From Stieleria mannarensis (lineage in GTDB: Bacteria; Planctomycetota; Planctomycetia; Pirellulales; Pirellulaceae): a stretch of 64,000 nucleotides of DNA. This document shows positions 27,168 to 36,012 of the stretch, piece by piece (position 1 is the stretch's first letter; each line of letters begins with the position of its first letter). The stretch is taken from contig NZ_JACEHH010000031.1 of assembly GCF_014154935.1 (NCBI RefSeq), positions 45,484-109,483 of the forward strand, given 5' to 3'. A program made the translations under genes and the position numbers. The notes below the pieces were generated by a model, which searched no databases, was not told where the DNA came from, and saw nothing but the letters and a program-made list of their open reading frames with translations.

Positions 27168-28487
27168 GCCATCCTCGGCGGGATCATTGTCGGGAACTGT
27201 CAGCTTGCCATCGTCTGACGCTGTCGCTGTCGCTGTCGCTGACGCTGTCGCTGACGCTGTCGCTGTCGCTGCGGTGCGATCAGTCAGGAAGAACGGCACG
27301 GCCAGGACCGCGAGTGCCGCGACGATGATCGCGCTGCGGCTGCTGTGATCGCTGGGCCAAGCGGGCGTTTCCCAGAGCATGCGCCAGAACACAAGGTGCA
27401 ACGTCAGCGCGAACGGCAAGGCGAATGCGAATGATTCCATCGCCCCACGCCGAGCGATTTGCCCTCGCGGCCCGTCGTTGATGGGAATCCATCGCAGCAA
27501 CCGGCGCAGCAAGATCGCCAAGACCGCTGCGACGATCACCAGCGCGGGCATCGATTGCCAACCGATCACCAGGGCGGGAATCGACAGCATCGCGATCAGA
27601 TCGACCAACCGCGCCGTGCCGGTGCCGAGCGGATCAAGTTTTAAATCGGCCGAAGGGCACAGCCCCTTGGCCAGCACGCGTCCGAATAAGGCCGCGGCGA
27701 CCAGGGCGCTGGCCACACGCATGATCGCATCGACGTGCAATCCGTCGGGCACCCAACCCAGCGGGCGACTGGCCTGCCACGGCACGACCATCACCGTCGG
27801 ATAGGCCAACATTGGCACCACCACCGCGACGCCGGCAAAGACGACCAACCGGGTCGGCAACCGGGTTCCGTCGATTCGAATCAAGGCCATCGCCCACAAC
27901 GTTGACACCGCCACGGTGTGATACGTCAGAATCGCCAACAGCTGTGGCGAGACGCGGGGGGCCCACAGCGGGCCGCCGTGACCGTGGACGAACTGTGCCG
28001 GCAAGGCGAGCGAGTATAGCTGGGTGATTCCGATCAGCGTCAACGTGATCCCCACCAACGCCTCGACGATCGGATAGCGACGCGAGATCGGCAGCGAGCA
28101 AAACCGGCAACGCCCACCCAGCGAGATCCAACCCAGGATCGGCACGTTGTCTTGAATCTTCAACGTGTTCGCGCAGCGGGGGCAGTGGGAATGGCCGCCG
28201 ATGCCTTCGCCACGCGGCATCCGCCAAGCGACGACGTTCAAGAAACTGCCGATCGAACTGCAAAAAAACAGCAACCAACTGACGATCGTCGCGTCGATCA
28301 ACCGGGGCTCGACCAAATCTTCAAAGTCGTAATAGGCGTGCCGGTGCGACTGGATCAGTGCCAGTCCGAACACGTAGCCGCCGATGGCGATCGAGATCGC
28401 CGCCAACGTGGCGATCAGGGGGAGCTTCTTTCGCAGTCGATGTCGCTTCAAGTTGTCACGTCCGAATGAAGGCGGGGCCACTTCCAT
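27084..28487 (-). CDS. Prepilin peptidase-like protein (A24 family), altered second active-site Asp
   Basis: 467 residues from ATG 28487 (MEVAPPSFGRD); the longer ORF start at 28727 would run into the divergent photolyase. The methylase-domain hallmarks are present: SFLNVVAWRMPRGEG and the zinc CxxC pairs CPRC and CRFC in the NVPILGWISLGGRC segment. The first peptidase Asp is plausible in MALIRIDGTRLPTRL. Where GxGD should stand the sequence reads LGTGTARLVDLIAML, with Thr for Asp and an Asp five residues later. The C-terminal tail is long and Asp-rich, includes an Ala/Thr/Ser repeat from a hexanucleotide tract, and extends over the end of the gntP-like gene. It would process type IV pilin or pseudopilin leaders at the inner membrane if active. 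Confidence 0.8.
   Translation of the reverse strand: MEVAPPSFGRDNLKRHRLRKKLPLIATLAAISIAIGGYVFGLALIQSHRHAYYDFEDLVEPRLIDATIVSWLLFFCSSIGSFLNVVAWRMPRGEGIGGHSHCPRCANTLKIQDNVPILGWISLGGRCRFCSLPISRRYPIVEALVGITLTLIGITQLYSLALPAQFVHGHGGPLWAPRVSPQLLAILTYHTVAVSTLWAMALIRIDGTRLPTRLVVFAGVAVVVPMLAYPTVMVVPWQASRPLGWVPDGLHVDAIMRVASALVAAALFGRVLAKGLCPSADLKLDPLGTGTARLVDLIAMLSIPALVIGWQSMPALVIVAAVLAILLRRLLRWIPINDGPRGQIARRGAMESFAFALPFALTLHLVFWRMLWETPAWPSDHSSRSAIIVAALAVLAVPFFLTDRTAATATASATASATATATASDDGKLTVPDNDPAEDGSTDELPDYHRDCESDDGDQRRDDPPGP
27213..27272. repeat. Hexanucleotide tract (GCTGTC/GCTGAC)n
   Basis: About ten 6-bp units of GCTGTC with GCTGAC variants, coding on the minus strand for an Ala-Thr/Ala-Ser run in the prepilin-peptidase tail. 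Units are multiples of three, so copy changes would lengthen or shorten the tail without a frameshift. Confidence 0.85.
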
Positions 28488-28575
28488 GCTTCGCCGGTTG
28501 CTTGGGCACAATACTATGATCGTGGCAACGTCCGCTACAACCTTGCTCCCGAATTCCACCGGATCATCCGCCGAC

Positions 28576-30039
28576 ATGCCGATTCCCGAGATTCGAATCA
28601 CGCAGGCCAATTCGCGGTCGTTGCGACAAGACGGCCGGTACGTGTTGTACTGGATGATCGCCGCACGGCGAACACGATACAACTTCGCGCTCCAGCATGC
28701 CGTCGATCGCGCCCGGTCACTCGACAAGCCGCTGGTCGTCTTCGAGCCGCTTCGCGTGCGCTATGACTGGGCCAGTGACCGATTCCATCGCTTCATCATC
28801 CAGGGGATGCGCGACAACGCCGACGCGTTTGGCGACAAACCGGTCATGTACTTTCCGTATGTCGAGCCGAAACCGGGCCGCGGTTCGCCGCTGTTGGCAA
28901 AATTGGCCGAAAACGCGTGCACGGTGGTCACCGACGAATTCCCGTGCTTCTTTCTGCCCCACATGATCCGGGCGGTGAAAGACCGATTGCCGGTGCCGCT
29001 GGAACTGGTCGACGGCAACTGTGTCGTGCCGATGCGGCTGCCCGAACGAACTTTTACCGTCGCCCACAGCTATCGGCGCTGGATGCAGAAGAACATCCTG
29101 GATTGCCTGACCGAGCTGCCCGAAACGGATCCGCTGGATGACGTCGCGTTGCCCGAACTGGACAAGCTGCCTGCGGCGGTGACCCGAAAATGGAAGCCGG
29201 CGAATCTGGATGCGCTGCTGGCCGATGACGGTTTGGCGTCGATTCCGATCGATCATTCGGTGCCCCCCAGCCCGGTCGTCGATGGCGGCAGTGTGGCCGC
29301 CGCGAAGGTTTTGGACCGTTTTTTGTCGGATGCCCTGCCGGTCTACCACACCGATCGCAACCACCCCGACGAACACGCCACCAGCGGACTTAGCCCGCAC
29401 CTCCATTTCGGCCACATCGCCGCCCATGAAATCGTCGAGCGGGTGCTGGACCACGAAGACTGGACCCCCGACCAGGCATCCAAGGCCAACGGAAAGAACC
29501 ACGGATTTTGGAACACCAGCGAGCCGGCCGAAGGTTTTTTGGACCAGATCCTGACCTGGCGTGAAATGGGGTTCAACATGGCGTTCCGCGAGCCGGAAAC
29601 GTACGACAAACTCGAATCGCTGCCCGATTGGGCCAAGAAAACGATCGCCGAGACGGCCGACGACCCGCGGCCGGTGACCTACACGCTCGAGCAGTTCGAG
29701 GCCGCCGAGACCGACGACGAACTGTGGAACGCGGCCCAGCGTCAATTGGTCCGCCAGGGGGTCATGCACAATTACATGCGGATGCTGTGGGGCAAGAAAA
29801 TCCTGCACTGGACCGAATCGGCCCCTCAGGCGCTCCGGATCATGATTCACTTGAACAACAAATACGCCTTGGACGGACGCGATCCCAACTCCTACAACGG
29901 GATCTTTTGGGTGCTGGGTCGCTACGACCGGGCTTGGGGCCCCAAACGCCCCATCTTCGGCAGCCTGCGTTACATGACCAGCGACAGTGCCCGCAAGAAG
30001 CTGCGGCTGACGAAGTACTTAAGTCGCTTTGAAAGTTAA
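28576..30039 (+). CDS. Class II deoxyribodipyrimidine photolyase
   Basis: 487 residues from the ATG at 28576 (MPIPEIRITQANSR); ATG 28516 is an alternative. It repairs cyclobutane pyrimidine dimers with blue/near-UV light using FAD. Class II traits are YWMIAARRTRYNFALQHAVDRA near the N-terminus, GLSPHLHFGHIA, FLDQILTWREMGFNM, RQLVRQGVMHNYMRMLWGKKIL, DGRDPNSYNGIFWVLGRYDRAWGPKRPIFGSLRYM. The paired Trp/Asn pattern of the FAD site is kept. It is divergent from the prepilin-peptidase gene with 88 bp between starts. Confidence 0.92.
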   Translation: MPIPEIRITQANSRSLRQDGRYVLYWMIAARRTRYNFALQHAVDRARSLDKPLVVFEPLRVRYDWASDRFHRFIIQGMRDNADAFGDKPVMYFPYVEPKPGRGSPLLAKLAENACTVVTDEFPCFFLPHMIRAVKDRLPVPLELVDGNCVVPMRLPERTFTVAHSYRRWMQKNILDCLTELPETDPLDDVALPELDKLPAAVTRKWKPANLDALLADDGLASIPIDHSVPPSPVVDGGSVAAAKVLDRFLSDALPVYHTDRNHPDEHATSGLSPHLHFGHIAAHEIVERVLDHEDWTPDQASKANGKNHGFWNTSEPAEGFLDQILTWREMGFNMAFREPETYDKLESLPDWAKKTIAETADDPRPVTYTLEQFEAAETDDELWNAAQRQLVRQGVMHNYMRMLWGKKILHWTESAPQALRIMIHLNNKYALDGRDPNSYNGIFWVLGRYDRAWGPKRPIFGSLRYMTSDSARKKLRLTKYLSRFES

Positions 30040-30391
30040 GCCGGCGAGTCAATTTCGCCCCCGAAAACTCTGAAAAGCCCTTGCCGAGCCGGGAAGGTGT
30101 CGATACGCTTCCGAATCCTCCGCCGGAGGACCGTTCTCGGTCTTTCTCGGCGGCAGGGATCGCGAATCCGATTCGCTCCGCTTCCAAGCGAGCTCCTCGT
30201 GAGATCGTGCCGTGTTTGACCGGCCGAAATCGCCGCCGAAGACACCAATCGCCGCCGCAGAACAACGGGCGCCGAGGTCGTGGTCGATCTGCACCCGCTG
30301 CAGCGACCGCCGTTTCGCCCCCGCCAGAGCCGAGCGATCCGTTTGACGTTCGCCCAACCGCACATTTTCCGTATTCCGTAGAACTGTTCCC
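30040..30391. other. Leader region upstream of rplM
   Basis: 352 bp between the photolyase stop and rplM. It is very GC-rich and open in several frames on both strands, but the conceptual peptides are Arg/Pro-rich and look like compositional artefacts. It presumably holds the promoter and leader of the ribosomal-protein operon; I could not pick out a defined promoter or leader fold. Confidence 0.5.
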
Positions 30392-30841
30392 GTGACGCAA
30401 CCTACCTACATGGCCAAACCCGGCCAAGTTGAACAGAACTGGCACGTCGTCGACGCCTCCGACGAGGTCCTCGGACGCTTGGCCAGTGACATCGCCGTCG
30501 TCCTGATGGGCAAGCATCGCCCGCAGTACACCCCGCACGTCGATTGCGGTGATTTCGTGATCGTCACCAACGCGGACAAGGTCGCGATGACGGGCCGAAA
30601 GATGGACGCCCGGCACTACACGTGGTACACCGGGTACCCGGGTCTGCGGCTGGAAAGCTATGGCGACCGCCAACAACGCAAGCCGGAAGACCTGATCTAT
30701 CACGCCGTCCGACGCATGCTGCCCAAGAATAAATTGGCCCGGCAAATGATCAAGAAACTGAAGATCTACGCCGGTCCGGATCACCCGCACGTGGCCCAGG
30801 ATCCCAAACCGTTGGCTCGCACCGGCAAGAAAGTCAGCTAG
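30392..30841 (+). CDS. rplM: 50S ribosomal protein L13
   Basis: 149 residues from GTG 30392 ([12 protein letters not shown]) or 143 from ATG 30410; neither start has a clear Shine-Dalgarno. L13 features are [93 protein letters not shown]. It is the first gene of a rplM-rpsI pair, as in most bacteria, here followed by infA. Confidence 0.97.
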   Translation: MTQPTYMAKPGQVEQNWHVVDASDEVLGRLASDIAVVLMGKHRPQYTPHVDCGDFVIVTNADKVAMTGRKMDARHYTWYTGYPGLRLESYGDRQQRKPEDLIYHAVRRMLPKNKLARQMIKKLKIYAGPDHPHVAQDPKPLARTGKKVS

Positions 30842-30904
30842 CCACCCCGCTCGGCAGCCAGTCCCTGAACCCCCTTCCAAACAACTCATTTACCGACTCT
30901 ACTG

Positions 30905-31318
30905 ATGACCCTGGTCAAAAAAGACAAGATCAACGGTGACGCACTGGGCACCGGACGACGCAAAAGCAGTGTTGCACGCGTTCGCGTCCGCGCCGGCGAA
31001 GGCAAGATCACGATCAACCGCAAGCCGCTGAACGAATACTTCGTCAACGACCAGGACCAAGCTGCGATCACCGCGGCCCTGGCGGCCGTCGAATTGACCG
31101 ATAAGCTAGACGTCATCGTGCGTGTCACCGGCGGCGGCCTGACCGGCCAAAGCGGTGCCGTTCGCATGGGCCTGGGACGTGCCCTGGTCAGCTACGATGA
31201 GTCGCTCCATGACACCCTTCGTGATGGCGGGTTCCTGACGCGAGACTCTCGCATGAAGGAACGAAAGAAACCAGGTTTGCGTGGAGCCCGACGCGGCGTC
31301 CAGTTCAGCAAACGATAA
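30905..31318 (+). CDS. rpsI: 30S ribosomal protein S9
   Basis: 137 residues. GTGRRKSSVARVRVRAGEGKITINRKPLNEYF, VTGGGLTGQSGAVRMGLGRALVSYD, and the universally conserved C-terminal tail GLRGARRGVQFSKR ending in Lys-Arg. It lies 63 bp after rplM and 15 bp before infA. Confidence 0.97.
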   Translation: MTLVKKDKINGDALGTGRRKSSVARVRVRAGEGKITINRKPLNEYFVNDQDQAAITAALAAVELTDKLDVIVRVTGGGLTGQSGAVRMGLGRALVSYDESLHDTLRDGGFLTRDSRMKERKKPGLRGARRGVQFSKR

Positions 31319-31333
31319 CCCCTAGGAAAAAAG

Positions 31334-31555
31334 TTGGGCAAGAAAGAAGAAGCGTTCGAAGTCGAGGGCACGGTCACCCAGGCCCTCGCCAACACCCGGT
31401 TCCGAGTCCAATTGGAAACCGGCAACGAAGTGATGGCGCACGTCGCCGGACGGATGCGCAAGCACTTCATCCGTATCGTGCCAGGCGACAAGGTTCGTGT
31501 CGAACTGTCGCCCTATGATTTGACCAAAGGCCGAATCACGTACCGAGAACGTTAG
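31334..31555 (+). CDS. infA: Translation initiation factor IF-1
   Basis: 73-residue OB-fold protein: [63 protein letters not shown], the full family pattern. The start is TTG at 31334, preceded by TAGGAAAAAAG; the length fits and no ATG or GTG is available upstream in frame. Placement directly behind rpsI is unusual compared with the common position in the spc/alpha region. Confidence 0.96.
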   Translation: MGKKEEAFEVEGTVTQALANTRFRVQLETGNEVMAHVAGRMRKHFIRIVPGDKVRVELSPYDLTKGRITYRER

Positions 31556-31587
31556 CCGCCCGCGCGACTCGGACGTCCATCAATTTC

Positions 31588-32400
31588 ATGCCCAGCGATC
31601 TGGCATCCATCCTCCGCCTGGCCGAGTCGGCCGCCGAAGCCGGCGGCCACGTCCTGCACCGCTATTGGAACGACGGCGTCGAGCTGCGGAATAAATCCGA
31701 TGTCGGCGGAAAGAGCTATGACTTGGTCAGCGACGCCGACCTGGAAAGCCAGTCGGTGATCGCCAATCTGATCGCCAACATCTGCCCCGATCATGAACTG
31801 ATGGGCGAAGAGGACCTTGTCGGTGACACCGAGGCGGAGCACCTGTGGGTCATCGACCCGCTGGACGGCACCAACAACTTTCTGCACCACGTGCCCCACT
31901 TCGCGGTCTCGATCGCCTACTACCACAACGGCACGCCGACGGTCGGTGTGGTGCTGAACCCGATCACCGGTGACACCTACACGGCCGTCAAAGGCGACGG
32001 GGCAAAACACAACGGCGCCCCGGTCCGCACCGCCACCGCGACCGAATTGTCCACCGCATTGGTTGGATGCGGTTTCTACTACGACCGCGGCGCGATGATG
32101 CGATCGACACTGTCGGCCATCGAAGACTTTTTTGCCCATGACATCCACGGGATTCGCCGCTTCGGCACCGCGGCGCTCGACCTGTGTGCCGTCGCCAGCG
32201 GGATGTTCGGCGCGTTCTTCGAGTACAAGCTCTCGCCCTGGGACTTCGCCGCCGGACAGCTGATCGTGACCGAGGCCGGCGGGAAGATCAGTGACGCGAA
32301 GGGCAACCCGCTGGGGTTAGAACCGTCAAGCGTACTGGCCAGCTGCCCAGGCCTGTACGAGGCCGCCCTGGAAATCACCGCCAAGCATCACCCGGCCTAG
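31588..32400 (+). CDS. Inositol monophosphatase family protein
   Basis: 270-residue Mg-dependent phosphatase. Family motifs are DLVSDADLESQ, the Glu metal ligand in ELMGEEDL, WVIDPLDGTNNFLHHVPHFAVSIA (DPxDGT), RRFGTAALDLCAVASGMFGAFFEYKLSPWDFAAGQLIVTEAGG (WDxAAG). Substrate could be inositol-1-phosphate, histidinol phosphate or another phosphomonoester; this clade cannot be separated by eye. It is 33 bp downstream of infA on the same strand and probably co-transcribed. Confidence 0.92.
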   Translation: MPSDLASILRLAESAAEAGGHVLHRYWNDGVELRNKSDVGGKSYDLVSDADLESQSVIANLIANICPDHELMGEEDLVGDTEAEHLWVIDPLDGTNNFLHHVPHFAVSIAYYHNGTPTVGVVLNPITGDTYTAVKGDGAKHNGAPVRTATATELSTALVGCGFYYDRGAMMRSTLSAIEDFFAHDIHGIRRFGTAALDLCAVASGMFGAFFEYKLSPWDFAAGQLIVTEAGGKISDAKGNPLGLEPSSVLASCPGLYEAALEITAKHHPA

Positions 32401-32486
32401 CCGTGACGTTCCATCTTGGTACGACATCCTTTCCGGGCCGTCGCGGAAGCGTCCGGTTTAGCCGCTGGTCCCCAACAGGAATCGCT

Positions 32487-34397
32487 TCAGCTTAACGACA
32501 ACCGAAACGTGACCGCTTGATCGGTCGGATTAGCGATCCTCAGAAACACCTGCTGCCCGACGTGCGTGTCGCCGATCACGATTTGGCCGCCCAAGCGATC
32601 CAAGATCTCTAAGATCGATTCGAAGTTGTCAGGATAGCTCCCTGGGATGACCTCCGCGTCCTGGTCCAATAAGTGAAACTGCAACTGCAGAACCGATTCG
32701 TCTCTTTCGTCTAATCCCCGGGCCAACATCCGGATCACATTCGCCGGGGATTCAAACGAGTAATATTTCACCTCGTTAGCAGCGATCGTCACAACCGAGT
32801 GTGTCCCCGCCACAGACGGATCGGAATCGGACAACGGCACGGCCGACTCTAAATCCGCCACGTCAACCTCCACCGGAATCACGGTCGGTTCGATCAATTC
32901 GATGGCGACGCGATAGTCACTTGATTGACGCGGATTGTGAATGGCCAACACGTACTCGGCGGCGGTTTGATCGGTCGGTCCGTTAAGCCACGCCGAAAGC
33001 GAATCGGACCGCGGTGGGCCGATCGGCGATTCGTCACTGGCGCGGAACAACTGCATCTCGACGCCTTCATCGCCACTCAGCGTTAAAACGGCTCGTCGCG
33101 CGGTGGCCGAAAAACGGTAAAAGTGAACTTGCCCGCTGATCTCGGTGGCCCCGGTAATCGTCGCTGAGTTCCCATGAAAATGAACCACCCCGGCCTGATC
33201 TTGCGAGTAGCCGCTCAGAAGTGATTGGTCCGATTGATCGGGCGTGTTATCCAGCAGCACCGAGACACTGTATTGCCCGATCGATTCAGTGTTCGAAAAG
33301 ACACGCAAATAGATCGAATCGGACCCGAGGGCCGCGTCCTGAAAAGCCCTGTAGTATCCGACGTCGGTTTGGTCATTCACGGCGATGGACGAGGGTTCGC
33401 GTTCCAGGACGTCTCCATTTTCGCCCAGCAATTCAAAGCCGATCCCATCAACGCCCTGGACGAATACCGATCCCGGCAATCCGTTGGGCAGTCGAAACAC
33501 GTCGACGTCGCCAGGCATTTCAAGAGACTGCACGAAACTGGATCCGTTAGGCCGGATCGCAACGTCCACGGCCGTGAGAATCGTATCGCCGACGTCGCCT
33601 CCATCGTCTCCGTCGACGTCGGTCAATTCATCGCTTGATTCCGGCAACCAACGTGACGGTTCGAATTGGAAAACGCTCAAGGCGAAATCGAATGCCGCTT
33701 CCGATGCACCGTCGGCAAACTCGACCCGGACGAAGTACTCTCGACCGGGTTGGGTCGGGAAATCGATCCCTTGGAATCTTGCTCGAGCGGCCTGTGAGGA
33801 ACTGCTGGCAATCCGCTGCATCTGAGCGTCCAGGATCGTCAGTTCCGCCAGGCTCTCGTCCAAGACCGAATTCAAGTCGACCGTTGCGCGTGGTTGCACT
33901 GCGGTGAACCGATAGGTTCGCAAATTCTGTTCGGCTGAAAGCGAGCTGATCACGTGTGCGAAGTCGTCATCAAAACCGAGCGTCTGGGCGTCGTCTTCCT
34001 GGCCTACGGGGATCGATGGATCCTCCTCCGACTCTGCCGAACCGATGCCCGTCGTTGATTGGCCCAGTCGATTGATGACGAACAATGCATCGCGGACGGT
34101 CAATTCGGAATCGCCGTTGGTATCCAAGTGCAACGTCGCCTGCGAATCGTCGGCATCGAGTCCAAGGATGGGCGGCGCGGCAACCGCGGCGAGGTCGGCG
34201 GTGTCCGAACGTCCGAGTTGGTTGATGACGACCAGGGCATCGCGTACCGTGACCGTGCCATCGCTATTGCTGTCAGCCGGATCCAACGGGTGCGTCCACG
34301 GGCTAAAAGGATCGGCGGCGAGCAATTGGCGGGTTTCTAAACGCTCGTGACAAAGGTGGATGTTTCTTGGCCGCAAAGACGTAGCGCGTCGTTTCAT
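32487..34397 (-). CDS. Secreted surface protein, LExR-type tag and N-terminal dockerin-like repeats
   Basis: 636 residues from ATG 34397 (MKRRATSLRPRNIHLCHERLETRQLLAA). A TTG at 34514 overlapping the stop of the upstream gene would add 39 residues but gives an atypical N-terminus. The tag RLETRQLLAA is followed by two calcium-loop/dockerin-like repeats (DSNSDGTVTVRDALVVINQLG and DTNGDSELTVRDALFVINRLG). The remaining 500 residues are beta-type modules typical of bacterial pre-peptidase C-terminal-like domains (YRFTAVQPRATVDLNS, VFRLPNGLPGSVFVQG, VHFYRFSATARRAVLTL, VKYYSFESPANVIRML). It is the last gene of the sigma-kinase operon. Likely a cell-surface protein; no enzyme motif seen. Confidence 0.8.
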   Translation of the reverse strand: MKRRATSLRPRNIHLCHERLETRQLLAADPFSPWTHPLDPADSNSDGTVTVRDALVVINQLGRSDTADLAAVAAPPILGLDADDSQATLHLDTNGDSELTVRDALFVINRLGQSTTGIGSAESEEDPSIPVGQEDDAQTLGFDDDFAHVISSLSAEQNLRTYRFTAVQPRATVDLNSVLDESLAELTILDAQMQRIASSSSQAARARFQGIDFPTQPGREYFVRVEFADGASEAAFDFALSVFQFEPSRWLPESSDELTDVDGDDGGDVGDTILTAVDVAIRPNGSSFVQSLEMPGDVDVFRLPNGLPGSVFVQGVDGIGFELLGENGDVLEREPSSIAVNDQTDVGYYRAFQDAALGSDSIYLRVFSNTESIGQYSVSVLLDNTPDQSDQSLLSGYSQDQAGVVHFHGNSATITGATEISGQVHFYRFSATARRAVLTLSGDEGVEMQLFRASDESPIGPPRSDSLSAWLNGPTDQTAAEYVLAIHNPRQSSDYRVAIELIEPTVIPVEVDVADLESAVPLSDSDPSVAGTHSVVTIAANEVKYYSFESPANVIRMLARGLDERDESVLQLQFHLLDQDAEVIPGSYPDNFESILEILDRLGGQIVIGDTHVGQQVFLRIANPTDQAVTFRLSLS

Positions 34398-34510
34398 GTC
34401 AAGGGATCTGAAATCATGGACTGGTCGAATGAAAGTTTTCCAATCCAAAAGACATGAGCCCTCGCGAATCGTCACGCAAGATCCCCCGAATCCTTTTTTG
34501 CGTTCAAGTT

Positions 34511-36001
34511 TCAATCGACCTTGGCATCTGATTCGGTGTTTTGAGCAGGCGGAGCCATTACGCTTTCGCTCCGCATCAAGTTGCGATCGACCCTCGGCAG
34601 TCGAGCCGGATCGATTTCAAAGCGGATCGCGAACTCACGTCCCACATCGTTGGCGGAATTAGGGCGATCGCGTGTTTGGTTGCCCGCGACATCAACATAG
34701 GCGTGGCTGGTTGTCGCATCGTGGCCCCGTGACCGTAACATCACTGCAATGTCGACCCATGCAGCGGGATCGTGTTCTGGCATTGGCGGATCGTCCGCAA
34801 CCGAAACATCGTTGCTCTCGCCCGAATCCGTTTCTCGGTAACGCTGAAACTGCAAGCGGAACGGTGACAACAATGGCTCGACAAACGCCCCTTCGATGAG
34901 CAGTCGTTCATCAAAAAACAGGCCGGTCGATTCGGATGCTTCTGTGTCCACCTCGCGTTCTTCCTGGTCGTCGTCGGCCGCATCGGAGGTTGCGGTGTCT
35001 TCTCCCAAAGTCATCGGGTTGGCCTTCTGTGGCATTGGCAGCTCCATCAAGTCCTCGTCGTCTTCATCCTTGTCATCCAATTCCAGTCGGGGCCACGCAG
35101 CGTCGACGGTCCGGCCAAAATCGATTGGCTCGGCGGGCCTGAACGCAATCAGAGTCGACACCGATTCGGTGATCGTCGGATCCGGGGAAAGACTTTCTGC
35201 AGAATCGGTGCCAGGATGGCCGTCCGGCGGCTTTACAGGCGTAGGATCAACCGGCGGGGCACTCGCTTGGGGCGGTGGAGACGTTGCGACAGGAATCGGC
35301 TGAAGCGTTGCGGACCCGGCGCCGATGCCCGATGGCGGAAGCGGGGCGTTCAGACCGAACAGAAGCATCGATTCTGAGCTCGATATCGATGGCGAGACAT
35401 TGAGCTGCGTTGGCCGGGCGGGATCCTCAACCACAAACGGGACCGCCATCAAAAACTGCTCGACTTGCCAGCTGCCGCTCGCGTAATCGCTGACCGCACC
35501 GATTCCTTGCAGTGCGTTCCCGACCAACGTGCCGTATTGTCGAAGAATGGGAAATCCATCAGAGAATATCGGCGGGCCCGCTGGACGAGCATTGTCACCA
35601 AAGTCCAAATCGAGGATCGCTTGAAACACCCCGCCGACATTCTTGTCGGAGACCGCAAAGTCCCGCACGTCACGGACAAAGACCTTTGCAGAATACAGTC
35701 CGCCCGTCACCGCTGATTCCACTGATCGACCATCGGGATCAAGGATCTCGACACGCAGCCGCACCGCGGCGTCGCTACCGAGCGTTCTCTCACCCGAGAG
35801 GGGTGCAGGGGCGTTGAGGTCGGATTCCAAATCGTCCTGCCGTTGACTTGAGAGGATGTCGATTTGCTTCAACAGGGCGGCCAAACCGCCGGGATCGCCT
35901 GGCCGGTCATCCAGTTCGGTGACCAGCGTCAGCGGGCCGTCGACAGCGAGGGCCAGGCGAGTCTCCAATCGTTCCAGCGTGAGTGTTCGTTTTTGGTTCA
36001 C
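34511..36001 (-). CDS. Secreted protein with LExR-type N-terminal tag, unknown function
   Basis: 496 residues starting MNQKRTLTLERLETRLALAVDGP, a short basic leader plus the tag LERLETRLALA. Then a domain with GGLYSAKVFVRDVRDFAVSDKNVGGVFQAILDLDF, which recalls planctomycete modules that track cohesin-like or PKD-like beta sandwiches. A Pro/Ser-rich linker (about 225-265) and an acidic stretch (DDKDEDDEDLMEL) lead to a final domain containing FRLQFQRYRETDSGE and FAIRFEIDPARLPRVDRN. There is no dockerin pair. The gene starts 11 bp after the kinase stop and overlaps or nearly abuts the next surface protein. Confidence 0.75.
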   Translation of the reverse strand: MNQKRTLTLERLETRLALAVDGPLTLVTELDDRPGDPGGLAALLKQIDILSSQRQDDLESDLNAPAPLSGERTLGSDAAVRLRVEILDPDGRSVESAVTGGLYSAKVFVRDVRDFAVSDKNVGGVFQAILDLDFGDNARPAGPPIFSDGFPILRQYGTLVGNALQGIGAVSDYASGSWQVEQFLMAVPFVVEDPARPTQLNVSPSISSSESMLLFGLNAPLPPSGIGAGSATLQPIPVATSPPPQASAPPVDPTPVKPPDGHPGTDSAESLSPDPTITESVSTLIAFRPAEPIDFGRTVDAAWPRLELDDKDEDDEDLMELPMPQKANPMTLGEDTATSDAADDDQEEREVDTEASESTGLFFDERLLIEGAFVEPLLSPFRLQFQRYRETDSGESNDVSVADDPPMPEHDPAAWVDIAVMLRSRGHDATTSHAYVDVAGNQTRDRPNSANDVGREFAIRFEIDPARLPRVDRNLMRSESVMAPPAQNTESDAKVD

Positions 36002-36012
36002 GGTTGCTGATC

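Noticed and set aside
30081..30395. Plus-strand ORF of 104 aa before rplM
   Set aside because: Arg/Pro-rich, no ribosome site, runs past the rplM start; equally open on the other strand, so compositional.
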